From assembly GCA_963677085.2 (NCBI GenBank), contig CAXXFH010000006.1:496001-560000 (forward strand): DNA of 64,000 nt, in the 5' to 3' direction. Position numbers and translations under genes: made by a program. This DNA is from G963677085 sp963677085. Lineage in GTDB: Bacteria; Planctomycetota; Planctomycetia; Pirellulales; Thermoguttaceae. Below the pieces are notes generated by a model. The model saw only the letters and a list, made by a program, of their open reading frames with translations, did no database searches and had not been told where the DNA came from. This document shows positions 42,054-49,927 of the stretch, one piece after another (positions within the stretch are counted from its first letter, which is position 1; the number at the start of each line of letters is the position of its first letter).

Positions 42054-43331
42054 ATGTCCACGATACCTGAGTTTGCCACTACTCGTACCGAGATCGCCGG
42101 AACGTCGATTGCCGAGCTTGTCGAACAATTCGGCACGCCCACGTTTGTCTACGACGCGGCCATGATCGAGCAGCGAATTGCCGACCTGAAAGCCTTCGAC
42201 GTGATCCGTTATGCCCAGAAGGCCTGCTCCAATTTGGCGATTCTCGACCTGATACGACGACAGCGGGTCGTGGTCGACGCGGTCAGCGCCGGCGAAATCC
42301 ACCGCGCGTTGGCGGCCGGTTATTCGCTCGAGGGCAGTCCCCCGCCGATCGTCTACACGGCCGACATCTTCGATCGCGAAGCGCTGGCGTTGTGTGTGGA
42401 GAAAGAAATCCACGTCAACTGCGGCTCGGCCGACATGATCGACCAACTAGGCCAGCGGGCGCCAGGTAGGGAGATTACACTACGAATCAATCCGGGTTTC
42501 GGTCACGGGCATAGCCAGAAGACCAACACGGGCGGCAAGCAGTCGAAGCATGGCATCTGGCACTCGCATTTAGCCGACTGCAAGATGCGTGCGGCGAAGT
42601 ACGACCTGAAGATCACCGGCCTGCACATGCACATCGGCTCGGGCACCGACCTGGAGCACCTCGGCCAGGTGTGTGGCGCTATGGAGAAGGCGGCCGTGGA
42701 AGTGGGGCCGACGGTTACCTCGATCAGTGCCGGCGGTGGGCTTCCCACCGTGTATCAGCCGGGCGACGAGTATGTCGACTTGCCAGCTTACTACCAGTTG
42801 TGGGATACCAGTCGGCGCCGGCTCGAGGAGCAGTTCGGTCATCAGATCCAACTGGAGATCGAACCGGGCCGCTACTTGGTGGCCGAGAGTGGCTATCTGG
42901 TCACTGAAATCCGGGCTGTCAAGCGTCAAGGAGATAACCTCTTCTATCTGGTCGACGCCGGATTCAACAACCTCGCGCGACCCATTCTCTACGGCTCCTA
43001 CCACCCCATGTCGATCGTGCCGGCCGACGGCGAGCAGGACCGGCCGGAGCAGGAGGTGATCGTGGGTGGTCCGCTCTGCGAGTCGGGCGATATCTTCACG
43101 CAGGAAGAAGGGGGTTTTGTTGCCAAACGCCGTTTGCCGCGGGCCAAGGTGGGCGATTGGCTGGTCATCGAGTGCGCCGGCGCGTACGCCGCCGTGATGG
43201 GGAGTAACTACAACTCCAAGACCATGGCCGCCGAAGTCCTTTTGCACGAAGGGCAAACGCACCTCATTCGCCGCCGTCAAATGGCCGCCGATCTTTTCCG
43301 GCTCGAAAAGATTCCCGGGGACGCAGGGTGA
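42054..43331 (+). CDS. lysA: Diaminopimelate decarboxylase
   Basis: 425 residues from ATG 42054; the codons before it lie in a short direct repeat (CAGAACTCCCAAAT twice). Type III PLP fold: IRYAQKACSNLAIL holds the PLP lysine (YAxKA), then LHMHIGSG (His near the phosphate), SISAGGGLP glycine loop, EPGRYLVAESG with the arginine for the substrate, and GPLCESGD with the catalytic Cys. Reaction: meso-diaminopimelate to L-lysine plus CO2, cytoplasmic. Planctomycetes have both DAP-containing peptidoglycan and lysine needs, so it is expected. Stands alone; the promoter is probably in the preceding 100 bases (TACAAT near 41965). Confidence 0.93.
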   Translation: MSTIPEFATTRTEIAGTSIAELVEQFGTPTFVYDAAMIEQRIADLKAFDVIRYAQKACSNLAILDLIRRQRVVVDAVSAGEIHRALAAGYSLEGSPPPIVYTADIFDREALALCVEKEIHVNCGSADMIDQLGQRAPGREITLRINPGFGHGHSQKTNTGGKQSKHGIWHSHLADCKMRAAKYDLKITGLHMHIGSGTDLEHLGQVCGAMEKAAVEVGPTVTSISAGGGLPTVYQPGDEYVDLPAYYQLWDTSRRRLEEQFGHQIQLEIEPGRYLVAESGYLVTEIRAVKRQGDNLFYLVDAGFNNLARPILYGSYHPMSIVPADGEQDRPEQEVIVGGPLCESGDIFTQEEGGFVAKRRLPRAKVGDWLVIECAGAYAAVMGSNYNSKTMAAEVLLHEGQTHLIRRRQMAADLFRLEKIPGDAG

Positions 43332-43505
43332 AAATTATCTCTTCGGATGGGGGGTGCTTGATCCAAGCGAGGGGGCAGCGTAGGATAGAGTAGAATGGTA
43401 GGGGGCTGGGCGGACGTTCGGCCGGTGGCCGAGCCGACTCTCCAGCCGTTTGCCGGTTCGGCTCGAAGAATCTCGTCTTCAAACCACAACTGCGGGGATA
43501 TTGTG

Positions 43506-44567
43506 ATGACCCCTATTCGTACACTCGCACCTCTGGTGGGATTCTTGCTGGTGAGCCTTCCAGCCACGGCCTTTGCCACGGCGGAAGGGGCCGAGAGGTA
43601 TTTGCAGGAACAGGGGTTGAAGCGGTTGAGCGTCTACTTTGCCTTGCCCGACGAGAGCGAGGTGACCAAAAAACTTCGAGACGCCAACGACCTGAAGAAA
43701 GACGCCATCGAGGCCCAGCGAACAGTGGCCGCGGCCGAGAAGAAGATCGACGACAAGAAAAAGCTCATCGTCGATTACCTTCAGAAGCGTCGCCAGCTCC
43801 GAACGCAACTTGCCTCCGCACGAACCGTCGAAATGAACAACCGGTTGGTTATGATGCTCAACGAGTTGGCCGACCGTATTACCCTCTTGTACGAGTCAAA
43901 GGATGATGAGAAAACGCTCGAAGAGGCTCAGGCGGCGCTGAGCGCGGCCACCGAAAAATATGTCCAACACCTCATCGAAACCCGGAAGATGTACGACCAG
44001 GTCAGCGAAAAATACGAAGACCTGGCGGCTACCCCCCGTGTAAATCTGGCCGTAGACCACTACAGCAAAGCAGTGGGGAAAAACTACCGCTTGGGACCAG
44101 GAGCAAGTTTCCTCAGTGCCGGTCGCCGTTTGAAGGCCATGGAGGATACTATCCTCTCCGAGGAAATCGCCTTGCGTCGCGGCGACGGGAATCTCTGGAT
44201 TTTGCCGGTGACGTTCAACGGGAAATCGACGCAACTGATGGCCATCGACACGGGCGCTTCGATCATCTCTTTGCCTTGGAAAATGGCCGTCGACATCGGC
44301 CTGATGCCTCAGGAAGACGATCCCACCATCCAACTCTCGTTGGCCGATGGCAGCATCGTACAGGGCTGGCAAAAGACGGCCGAGACGGTCCGCGTAGGAA
44401 AATTCACGGTAAAGGATGTCGAATGTGCCGTGATGCCGCAGCACTTGGGCAATGCTGCACCGCTTCTGGGGTTGAGCTTCTTCAAGCACTTCACCTTCAA
44501 AATCGACACGGCCAACGCCAAGCTGGTTATGGCCAAAATCGAGACTTCAGAGTCGGGCGGCAGGTAA
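43506..44567 (+). CDS. Exported coiled-coil protein with retropepsin-like aspartic protease domain
   Basis: 353 residues from ATG 43506. Signal peptide (MTPIRTLAPLVGFLLVSLPA, cleaved after TAFA). Residues ~45-175 are helical and charged with long heptads (KKDAIEAQRTVAAAEKKIDDKKK). Residues ~220-345 form a retropepsin fold: LPVTFNGKSTQLMAIDTGASIISL carries the DTGAS active site (one Asp per monomer, so a dimer is required), then LSLADGSIVQG and PLLGLSFFKHFTFKID. Families of this type are called clan AA aspartic proteases. Probably periplasmic; the coiled coil might drive dimerisation. Its substrate is unknown. TAGAAT near 43391 may be its -10. Confidence 0.82.
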   Translation: MTPIRTLAPLVGFLLVSLPATAFATAEGAERYLQEQGLKRLSVYFALPDESEVTKKLRDANDLKKDAIEAQRTVAAAEKKIDDKKKLIVDYLQKRRQLRTQLASARTVEMNNRLVMMLNELADRITLLYESKDDEKTLEEAQAALSAATEKYVQHLIETRKMYDQVSEKYEDLAATPRVNLAVDHYSKAVGKNYRLGPGASFLSAGRRLKAMEDTILSEEIALRRGDGNLWILPVTFNGKSTQLMAIDTGASIISLPWKMAVDIGLMPQEDDPTIQLSLADGSIVQGWQKTAETVRVGKFTVKDVECAVMPQHLGNAAPLLGLSFFKHFTFKIDTANAKLVMAKIETSESGGR

Positions 44568-44779
44568 TCGCGCTGCCGGCCGACGACGGCCTTCCTCTCG
44601 TTTGTCCTGATTCTCCCTGGGTCCCAATCTCCAGCGTGGGAATGAGAGAAAAAAGGTACTGGATCGTCCTCCCGGGTAATGCTATTCTACCCACCTGTGG
44701 CAGTCCGTCTTTGGTGTTTCATTCGACGGTCCTTCTGCACCGTCTGACCACCTGGGGAAGAACAAAGGAAGGCGAGCAC

Positions 44780-45943
44780 ATGTCGTACGGCGATGCACGA
44801 GCGTTTCTGGCAAAACATACCAAGCTGGTGGAACTGGCCGACAACGGAGGTGCCCGTGTGGCTATCTGCCCCGACTGGCAGGGCCGGGTGATGACCTCCA
44901 CCTTCGGCGGTGCCGACGGGCCGGATTTCGGCTTCATCAATCGGCCGTTCATCGAAGCGGGCCAGCTCAATCCCCAATTCAACAACTACGGCGGCGAAGA
45001 GCGGATGTGGCTCTCGCCCGAGGGTGGTCAGTTTTCGCTCATGTTCGATCCTGGGGCCGAACAGTCATTCGAAAACTGGCGCACGCCGCCTGCCTTGAAC
45101 GAAACTACCTGGGATGTGACCTCGGGCCTTGGTACACCGCACTGCCGTATTACCACGCGGATCAACCTGCAAAACGCGTCGGCCACGGAGTTCGACTTGA
45201 ACGTCACCCGCGACGTTCGCCTCGTGACCGACCCCATGATCGAGCAGCTTTTCGGCAACGAAGTGCTTCAGATGCTCGGACAGCCGAGTGTATCGAAAGT
45301 GGGCTACGAGACGGTCAACACGGTGACCAATCAAGGCCCGGCCATGACGCGCGAGGGTGGGCTCGTGTCGATCTGGATCCTGGGAATGCTCAACGCCAGC
45401 CCGCAGACGGTGGTTGTTGTGCCGTATCGGCCGGGCAACGAGAGCGACCTGGGCCCGGTGGTCAAAAGCGACTACTTCGGCCAGATTCCAGCCGAGCGGT
45501 TGAAGATAACGCCCCGCGCGGTGCTCTTCGCGGCCGACGCGAAGCATCGTGCGAAGATCGGCACCTCGCAGCGCCGCGCGAAAAGCGTGTTGGGGTCGAT
45601 CGACTTCGCTGCGGGCGTGCTTACCGTAGTGCAATTCAGTATGTCGGACGACCCGGTCCACGACCTCTACATGAACAACATGTGGGAAGTGCCCCAGGAA
45701 GAGCCCTACGTGGGCGACGTGGCCAACGCGTACAACGACGGTCCTAATTCTTCGGGCGACCAACTGGGAGAATTCTACGAGATCGAATCCCTTTCGCCGG
45801 CCACCGAACTGAAAAACGGCGATTCGCTGACCCATCGCCACCGAACGTTTCATATCCAGGCAGAAATGCCCATCCTCGTCGATCTGGCTAAAGAAATCCT
45901 CGGCGTCGACCTGGCCGACGTCCGCAACGAGATGCTTCCGTAG
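44780..45943 (+). CDS. Hypothetical protein, possibly DUF6786-type
   Basis: 387 residues from ATG 44780 with AAAGGAAGGCG upstream; the open frame continues to 44276 because it runs antisense-like through the protease gene. No signal peptide. The sequence is beta-rich: ARVAICPDWQGRVMTSTFGGADGPDFGFINR, GGEERMWLSPEGGQFSLMFDPG and SDDPVHDLYMNNMWEVPQEEPYVGDVANAYNDGP. The layout resembles a supersandwich fold like aldose mutarotase-related proteins, and I think it belongs to the family annotated DUF6786, but I cannot verify that. Function unknown, likely sugar-related. Confidence 0.6.
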   Translation: MSYGDARAFLAKHTKLVELADNGGARVAICPDWQGRVMTSTFGGADGPDFGFINRPFIEAGQLNPQFNNYGGEERMWLSPEGGQFSLMFDPGAEQSFENWRTPPALNETTWDVTSGLGTPHCRITTRINLQNASATEFDLNVTRDVRLVTDPMIEQLFGNEVLQMLGQPSVSKVGYETVNTVTNQGPAMTREGGLVSIWILGMLNASPQTVVVVPYRPGNESDLGPVVKSDYFGQIPAERLKITPRAVLFAADAKHRAKIGTSQRRAKSVLGSIDFAAGVLTVVQFSMSDDPVHDLYMNNMWEVPQEEPYVGDVANAYNDGPNSSGDQLGEFYEIESLSPATELKNGDSLTHRHRTFHIQAEMPILVDLAKEILGVDLADVRNEMLP

Positions 45944-45948
45944 TTTCG

Positions 45949-46128
45949 TAGGTTATGCTTGAGCATAACGGGACGCGAGGATTGGATTTTTCCTCGTGCC
46001 CAAGCTCCAGCTTGGGCACGCACTTCCCGGAAGCTCTGCTTCCTTGTTCCACTTTCTCTGATGACAGTTAGGCTTGCGAAGCGAAGCTTCGCTAGAGGCG
46101 GGTTCCCAAGCCGGAGCTTGGGAACCAC
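45949..46128. repeat. Cluster of palindromic dispersed repeats
   Basis: GTAGGTTATGCTTGAGCATAAC (45949-45970) is the CATGCTGAAGCATAGCC family in inverse orientation; GTGCCCAAGCTCCAGCTTGGGCAC (45997-46020), GCGAAGCGAAGCTTCGC (~46077) and GGTTCCCAAGCCGGAGCTTGGGAACC (46103-46128) follow. They fill the 200-base gap before the M48 protease gene. Confidence 0.6.
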
Positions 46129-46164
46129 AGTTAAATCGATGTTTGTTTGTCGAGGAATTCCCGC

Positions 46165-47358
46165 GTGTCCGACGAGTTGCCCGAGTCAACGTTATCCGAT
46201 GATTCTACCGGTGCGGTCGCCCCCGACTCGGCCGGGCTCAGCGATGAGCAATTGGCCGAGGCTAAAGAGTATGGCCGACTGGATCTGATCTGCACGTTGG
46301 TAGACAAGTTGATCGACGTCGTCTACCTGACAGTGATGGCCCTGCTGGTTGCCCGACCGCTCGACGCTTGGTTGCAGACGTCGTCCGTGCTGGCCGACAA
46401 CTGGTCGTTGCGGTTGATCGCGTTGTTTGTCGTCGTTACAGCTATCCACATGGCCGTGTCTTTCCCGCTGTCGGTCTACGCCGGACATGTTTTGGAGCAT
46501 CGTTTCAAGCTCAGCAATCAGACATTCGGCCGTTGGCTGTGGCGCTATGCGAAACGCATGCTTCTGGGTACGGTCTTCGGCGCCGTCATGATGCTGGGTC
46601 TCTACTGGTTGATCTGGACCACGGGGCCGTGGTGGTGGCTGGTGGCTGCCGGGGCGTTTTTCATTGTCAGCGTGATCCTCGGGCAACTGGCGCCCGTGCT
46701 GATCATGCCGTTGTTCTACAAGATCGAAAAGCTCGACGAACCCGAGCTAAGTCAGCGTATCGCCCGACTGGCCGAAGGCACCGGCCTGAGTATCGAGGGC
46801 GTTTACCGCATGGGCATGAGCGAAGAGACGGTGAAGGCCAACGCCATGCTGGCCGGCCTGGGGCGCACGCGACGAGTGATTCTTGGCGATACGCTCCTGG
46901 AGGGTTTCACGCCCGACGAGATCGAAGTCATTTTCGCCCACGAGATCGGACACCACGTGCATCGACACATTCGCAAGATGATTCTCACCGGCATTGTCTA
47001 CAGCGCGGCGGGGTTCTTCGTGTGCGACTGGCTGTTGCGAGCGTACGTGGGCACGCCCGTCGACTACGCCGAGCTGCCCATCTACACGCTGCCGTTGGTG
47101 ATGCTCGTGTTGGCCCTGTTCGCGTTGGTGCTGGAACCGGTGCAGAATGCGGTAAGCCGTCGCTACGAACGGCAGTCGGACCGCTATGCCTTGGACCGTA
47201 CCGGCATGCGGGCGGCCTATATCTCGGCCTTCCAGAAGCTTGCCCGGCTGAACAAGGACGATCCCAACCCGCACCCTTTGGAGGTGTTCATGCTTCACAG
47301 CCACCCCCCGATCGCCGAGCGGCTGGCGATGGCGGAACAGACGAGCGGAGAAGAGTGA
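46165..47358 (+). CDS. M48 family (Ste24-like) membrane metalloprotease
   Basis: 397 residues from GTG 46165, with GAGGA upstream. The cytoplasmic N-terminus is acidic; several membrane helices follow (LIDVVYLTVMALLVA, LRLIALFVVVTAIHMAVSF, GTVFGAVMMLGLYWLIW, AGAFFIVSVILGQLAPVLI). HEIGHH at ~259-264 is the zinc-binding HExxH, and RRYERQSDRYALDR about 80 residues later supplies the third ligand Glu (ExxxD type). This is the CAAX-type Ste24/HtpX superfamily topology with the active site inside the membrane cavity. Natural substrates are unknown. Followed by a 216-base gap. Confidence 0.88.
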   Translation: MSDELPESTLSDDSTGAVAPDSAGLSDEQLAEAKEYGRLDLICTLVDKLIDVVYLTVMALLVARPLDAWLQTSSVLADNWSLRLIALFVVVTAIHMAVSFPLSVYAGHVLEHRFKLSNQTFGRWLWRYAKRMLLGTVFGAVMMLGLYWLIWTTGPWWWLVAAGAFFIVSVILGQLAPVLIMPLFYKIEKLDEPELSQRIARLAEGTGLSIEGVYRMGMSEETVKANAMLAGLGRTRRVILGDTLLEGFTPDEIEVIFAHEIGHHVHRHIRKMILTGIVYSAAGFFVCDWLLRAYVGTPVDYAELPIYTLPLVMLVLALFALVLEPVQNAVSRRYERQSDRYALDRTGMRAAYISAFQKLARLNKDDPNPHPLEVFMLHSHPPIAERLAMAEQTSGEE

Positions 47359-47574
47359 ACGATGGAGAACGAGACCCACCGGTTGCAATCGGTGGGCTTG
47401 GGTGGCGATTGTTGCGGTCATCCTGCGACTTCCCGCAAGCCTTGCGTGGTGAGCCCTCCGTCTTCTGGCTGCTCGCGTCGCGTCCCCTTCTCGTGACCTA
47501 TGTTTGTAAAGGGACGCTCGGGTGTTGTTGCCCGGTGCGGGGCCGGTTGTGTGGATTGTAGCGAATCCGTCCGT

Positions 47575-48471
47575 ATGTCAATCCAGCAGATGAATAACGG
47601 GAAACCCCAGTCGCCGGAAATGCTTATCGAGCGGCTGTTTCGGCGGATCAGCGAAGTCTCGTCGTTACCGGTGGTGGCCATGCGGATTATCGAAGTGGCC
47701 AACGACGCCGACACGGGGGCCGACGATCTGTTGGAGGCTGTCGAGTTCGACGTGGCCTTGGCTACCCGGATCATGCGGACCGTCAATTCGTCGTACTACT
47801 CCTTGCAGAACAAGGTGGCCGATCTGAAATTGGCCATCACCATGCTGGGCTTCAAGGAGATCCGCAACCTGGCGATGACGGCTTACATTGCCCAACTTTT
47901 CAAAAACGACGCCGGCTACGGCAGCTACACCCGGCGCGGGCTGTGGAACCATCTGATTGGCGTCGGCGCGGTCGCCCGACGGATTGCCGAAACCTCGCGC
48001 CGCGTAGCGCCTCGCGAGGCCTACTTGGCCGGCCTGCTGCACGATCTGGGCCTGATCCTCATCGACCAATACCTGCACAAGCCGTTTTGCCAAGTGATCG
48101 ACCGGTTGGAAGAGAATGTGTCGGTCTGTCAGCTAGAACGCGAGATCCTGGGTTTCGACCATGCCGAGTTGGGCTACTTCGTGGCCTCGCAGTGGCACTT
48201 GCCAGATCACCTCACAGCCACGATTCGCTACCACCACGATCCCTTGGCCTACGACGGCCCACACCGCGAGATGGTGTTGACCGTAGCTTTGGCCAACTTC
48301 TTCTGCAACGTGAAGCAGGTTACGTCACTAGGCGTGGCGACGACCGAGATGCCGTCGGAAGAGGTGTTCTACGGCCTGGGGCTGGACAAACCCGACGTGA
48401 AGGCCATTTGGGAGTCGCTCGACGACACGCTGGCGGGCGCCGACCTGATGGCCCTGATCGGGCCCGCATAG
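47575..48471 (+). CDS. HDOD domain protein
   Basis: 298 residues from ATG 47575; upstream in-frame codons from 47500 look non-coding. It shows the HDOD pattern: RISEVSSLPVVAMRIIEVANDADTGADDLLEAVEFDVALATRIMRTVNSSYYSLQ, ITMLGFKEIRNLAMTAY, and HDLG around residue 170 (AGLLHDLGLILID) followed by FDHAELGYFVASQWHLP and RYHHDPL. HDOD domains are catalytically weak HD-related modules that appear in signalling proteins controlling motility and stress responses. No partner domain. Stop TAG at 48469-48471. Confidence 0.85.
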   Translation: MSIQQMNNGKPQSPEMLIERLFRRISEVSSLPVVAMRIIEVANDADTGADDLLEAVEFDVALATRIMRTVNSSYYSLQNKVADLKLAITMLGFKEIRNLAMTAYIAQLFKNDAGYGSYTRRGLWNHLIGVGAVARRIAETSRRVAPREAYLAGLLHDLGLILIDQYLHKPFCQVIDRLEENVSVCQLEREILGFDHAELGYFVASQWHLPDHLTATIRYHHDPLAYDGPHREMVLTVALANFFCNVKQVTSLGVATTEMPSEEVFYGLGLDKPDVKAIWESLDDTLAGADLMALIGPA

Positions 48472-48499
48472 ACAACACGCGATGCTGTTTCTATCACAG

Positions 48500-48606
48500 G
48501 TCCATGGGTGCCATGCCCACGGCAACGTGGGCATGAATACGTATGGCACTTCGGCCATACCCACGTTGCCGTGGGCATGGCACCCAGCCGGTTTGGCAAA
48601 GCACTA
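48500..48606. repeat. MITE-like element, one intact end at the dprA stop codon
   Basis: TTGGCAAAGCACTA (48593-48606) is the terminal repeat of the 3965 family with one mismatch; the interior repeats the GGGTGCCATGCCCACGGC...GTGGGCATG palindrome twice in inverted orientation (48508-48588). The left terminal repeat is not recognisable. Reading dprA, the TAG stop is bases 48606-48604, the end of the element. Confidence 0.7.
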
Positions 48607-49743
48607 AGCCCGAACCACCGTGTTCCCGCTGAGTCGCCGGATCAAGCGGCGCATCTCCAGTACGCTGATTGTCGACAACACACGCGGCACGGGCAGGCCC
48701 GTGGTGGCGACCACCGTGTCGATTGACGTGGCTTCCGTGTCGATCGCGCCGAGCACGCGTTGCTCGAGTTCATTCAGCGTAAGTTCGGCAGGGTGGCGCA
48801 CTTCGCCCTGGCCGTCTTCCAGCGGAGCGGCCTCGAACAAGGGCCCCAGTTCTTCCAGCACGTCGTCGGCCGTTTCGACCAGTTTGGCGCCGTCGCGGAT
48901 TAGGCGATGGCAACCTCGGGCCGTGCGGCTGTCGACTCGACCTGGTACGGCAAACACCTCGCGACCTTGCTCCGTGGCGTGGCCGGCCGTGATCAGTGCG
49001 CCGCTACGTTCGGCGGCCTCCACTACGATCACCCCCAACGACAGCCCGCTGATCAGGCGGTTGCGTTGCGGAAACATGCCGCTTTGCGGACTGGCCGATG
49101 GCGGGGCCTCGCTCAGCACGGCCCCTTGGGCGATGACCTCCTCGGTCAGCGTGTCGTGTTCGGGAGGGTAAATGTTCAATACGCCGCTTCCCAACACGGC
49201 CAGCGTGCGGCCGCCGGCTTCCAGGGCACCGCGATGGGCCGCCGCGTCAATTCCTCGGGCAAGGCCGCTGACGATCGTCAACCCGGCCCGAGCCAAACTC
49301 CCGGCCAGCCGTTCAGCCTGCCGTCGCCCGTACTGCGAAGCATGACGCATGCCCACGATGGCGATGGCCAACGGGTCGCTGGGCTTGAGTTCTCCCCGCA
49401 CGAAAATCACGCCCGGCGGGTCGGGAATCTGCCGCAGCACGTTCGGATAGGTCGGGTGCCGTTCGGTGAGAATCGTCACGTTGCGCTCTTGGCACAATGC
49501 GATGACTTGGTCGACGTCGATATCCCGCTCGGCGTGGACGATTCGCCGCGTGATCTTTGGGCCCACGCCCTGAACTTCCTGCAAAGCACTGGGCGCCGCC
49601 CGGAGTACGGCTGTCGACGAACCAAAGCGTTCCAGCAGCCGCCGGCGAATGTGAGGGCCGACTCCCTCGACCATCGACAAGCGGAGAATGTCGACAAGTT
49701 CCTCGGGCGTAGGCTCGGCGGCAGATCGTGGCATGTCGTTCAT
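48604..49743 (-). CDS. dprA: DNA-processing protein DprA
   Basis: 379 residues. An N-terminal SAM/HhH region (LSMVEGVGPHIRRRLLERFG, LQEVQGVGPKITRRI) precedes the Rossmann-fold DprA core: AIAIVGMRHASQYGRRQAE, VSGLARGIDAAAHRGAL, LAVLGSGVLNIYPPEH, FPQRNRLISGLS and SGALITAGHATEQGREVFAVPG. A C-terminal winged-helix-like domain follows (LTLNELEQRVLGAIDTEATSIDTVV). DprA loads RecA on incoming single-stranded DNA during transformation. The N-terminal residues MNDMPRSAAEPTPEEL fit; ATG 49743. Its stop codon is the edge of a MITE, but the C-terminus is of full length for the family. Confidence 0.93.
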   Translation of the reverse strand: MNDMPRSAAEPTPEELVDILRLSMVEGVGPHIRRRLLERFGSSTAVLRAAPSALQEVQGVGPKITRRIVHAERDIDVDQVIALCQERNVTILTERHPTYPNVLRQIPDPPGVIFVRGELKPSDPLAIAIVGMRHASQYGRRQAERLAGSLARAGLTIVSGLARGIDAAAHRGALEAGGRTLAVLGSGVLNIYPPEHDTLTEEVIAQGAVLSEAPPSASPQSGMFPQRNRLISGLSLGVIVVEAAERSGALITAGHATEQGREVFAVPGRVDSRTARGCHRLIRDGAKLVETADDVLEELGPLFEAAPLEDGQGEVRHPAELTLNELEQRVLGAIDTEATSIDTVVATTGLPVPRVLSTISVLEMRRLIRRLSGNTVVRA

Positions 49744-49829
49744 GCCGCGAAGTATAGCACTTCCGCCCTGGGGTGAAAATCATCGGCGCCGTTGAATCGA
49801 TGGAAAACGCGGCCAGCGGGGGGGCAGAC

Positions 49830-49927
49830 ATTGGGTGCCACGGGCAGCTTTTATGCCCGTGCTGAGCACTGGCTGACAAGCTGCCCGTGGCACCCAATCC
49901 GCTGTCTTGGGTGATGACAGCGCACTA
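49830..49927. repeat. Palindromic repeat with MITE-like end at the trkH stop codon
   Basis: ATTGGGTGCCACGGGCAGC (49830-49848) and GCTGCCCGTGGCACCCAAT (49880-49898) are complementary arms around TGCCCGTGCTGAGCACTGGC. The end ATGACAGCGCACTA (49914-49927) resembles the TAGTGCTTTGTCAA terminal repeat; its TAG is the stop of trkH. Confidence 0.7.

Noticed and set aside
45007..45747. 246-residue plus-strand frame overlapping the gene at 44780
   Set aside because: Arg-rich, other phase; the 387-residue frame has a strong ribosome site and coherent beta-rich sequence.
49574..49594. GCAAAGCACT inside dprA resembling the MITE terminal repeat
   Set aside because: It encodes the conserved SALQEVQGVG helix-hairpin-helix region of DprA; coincidental match of ten bases.
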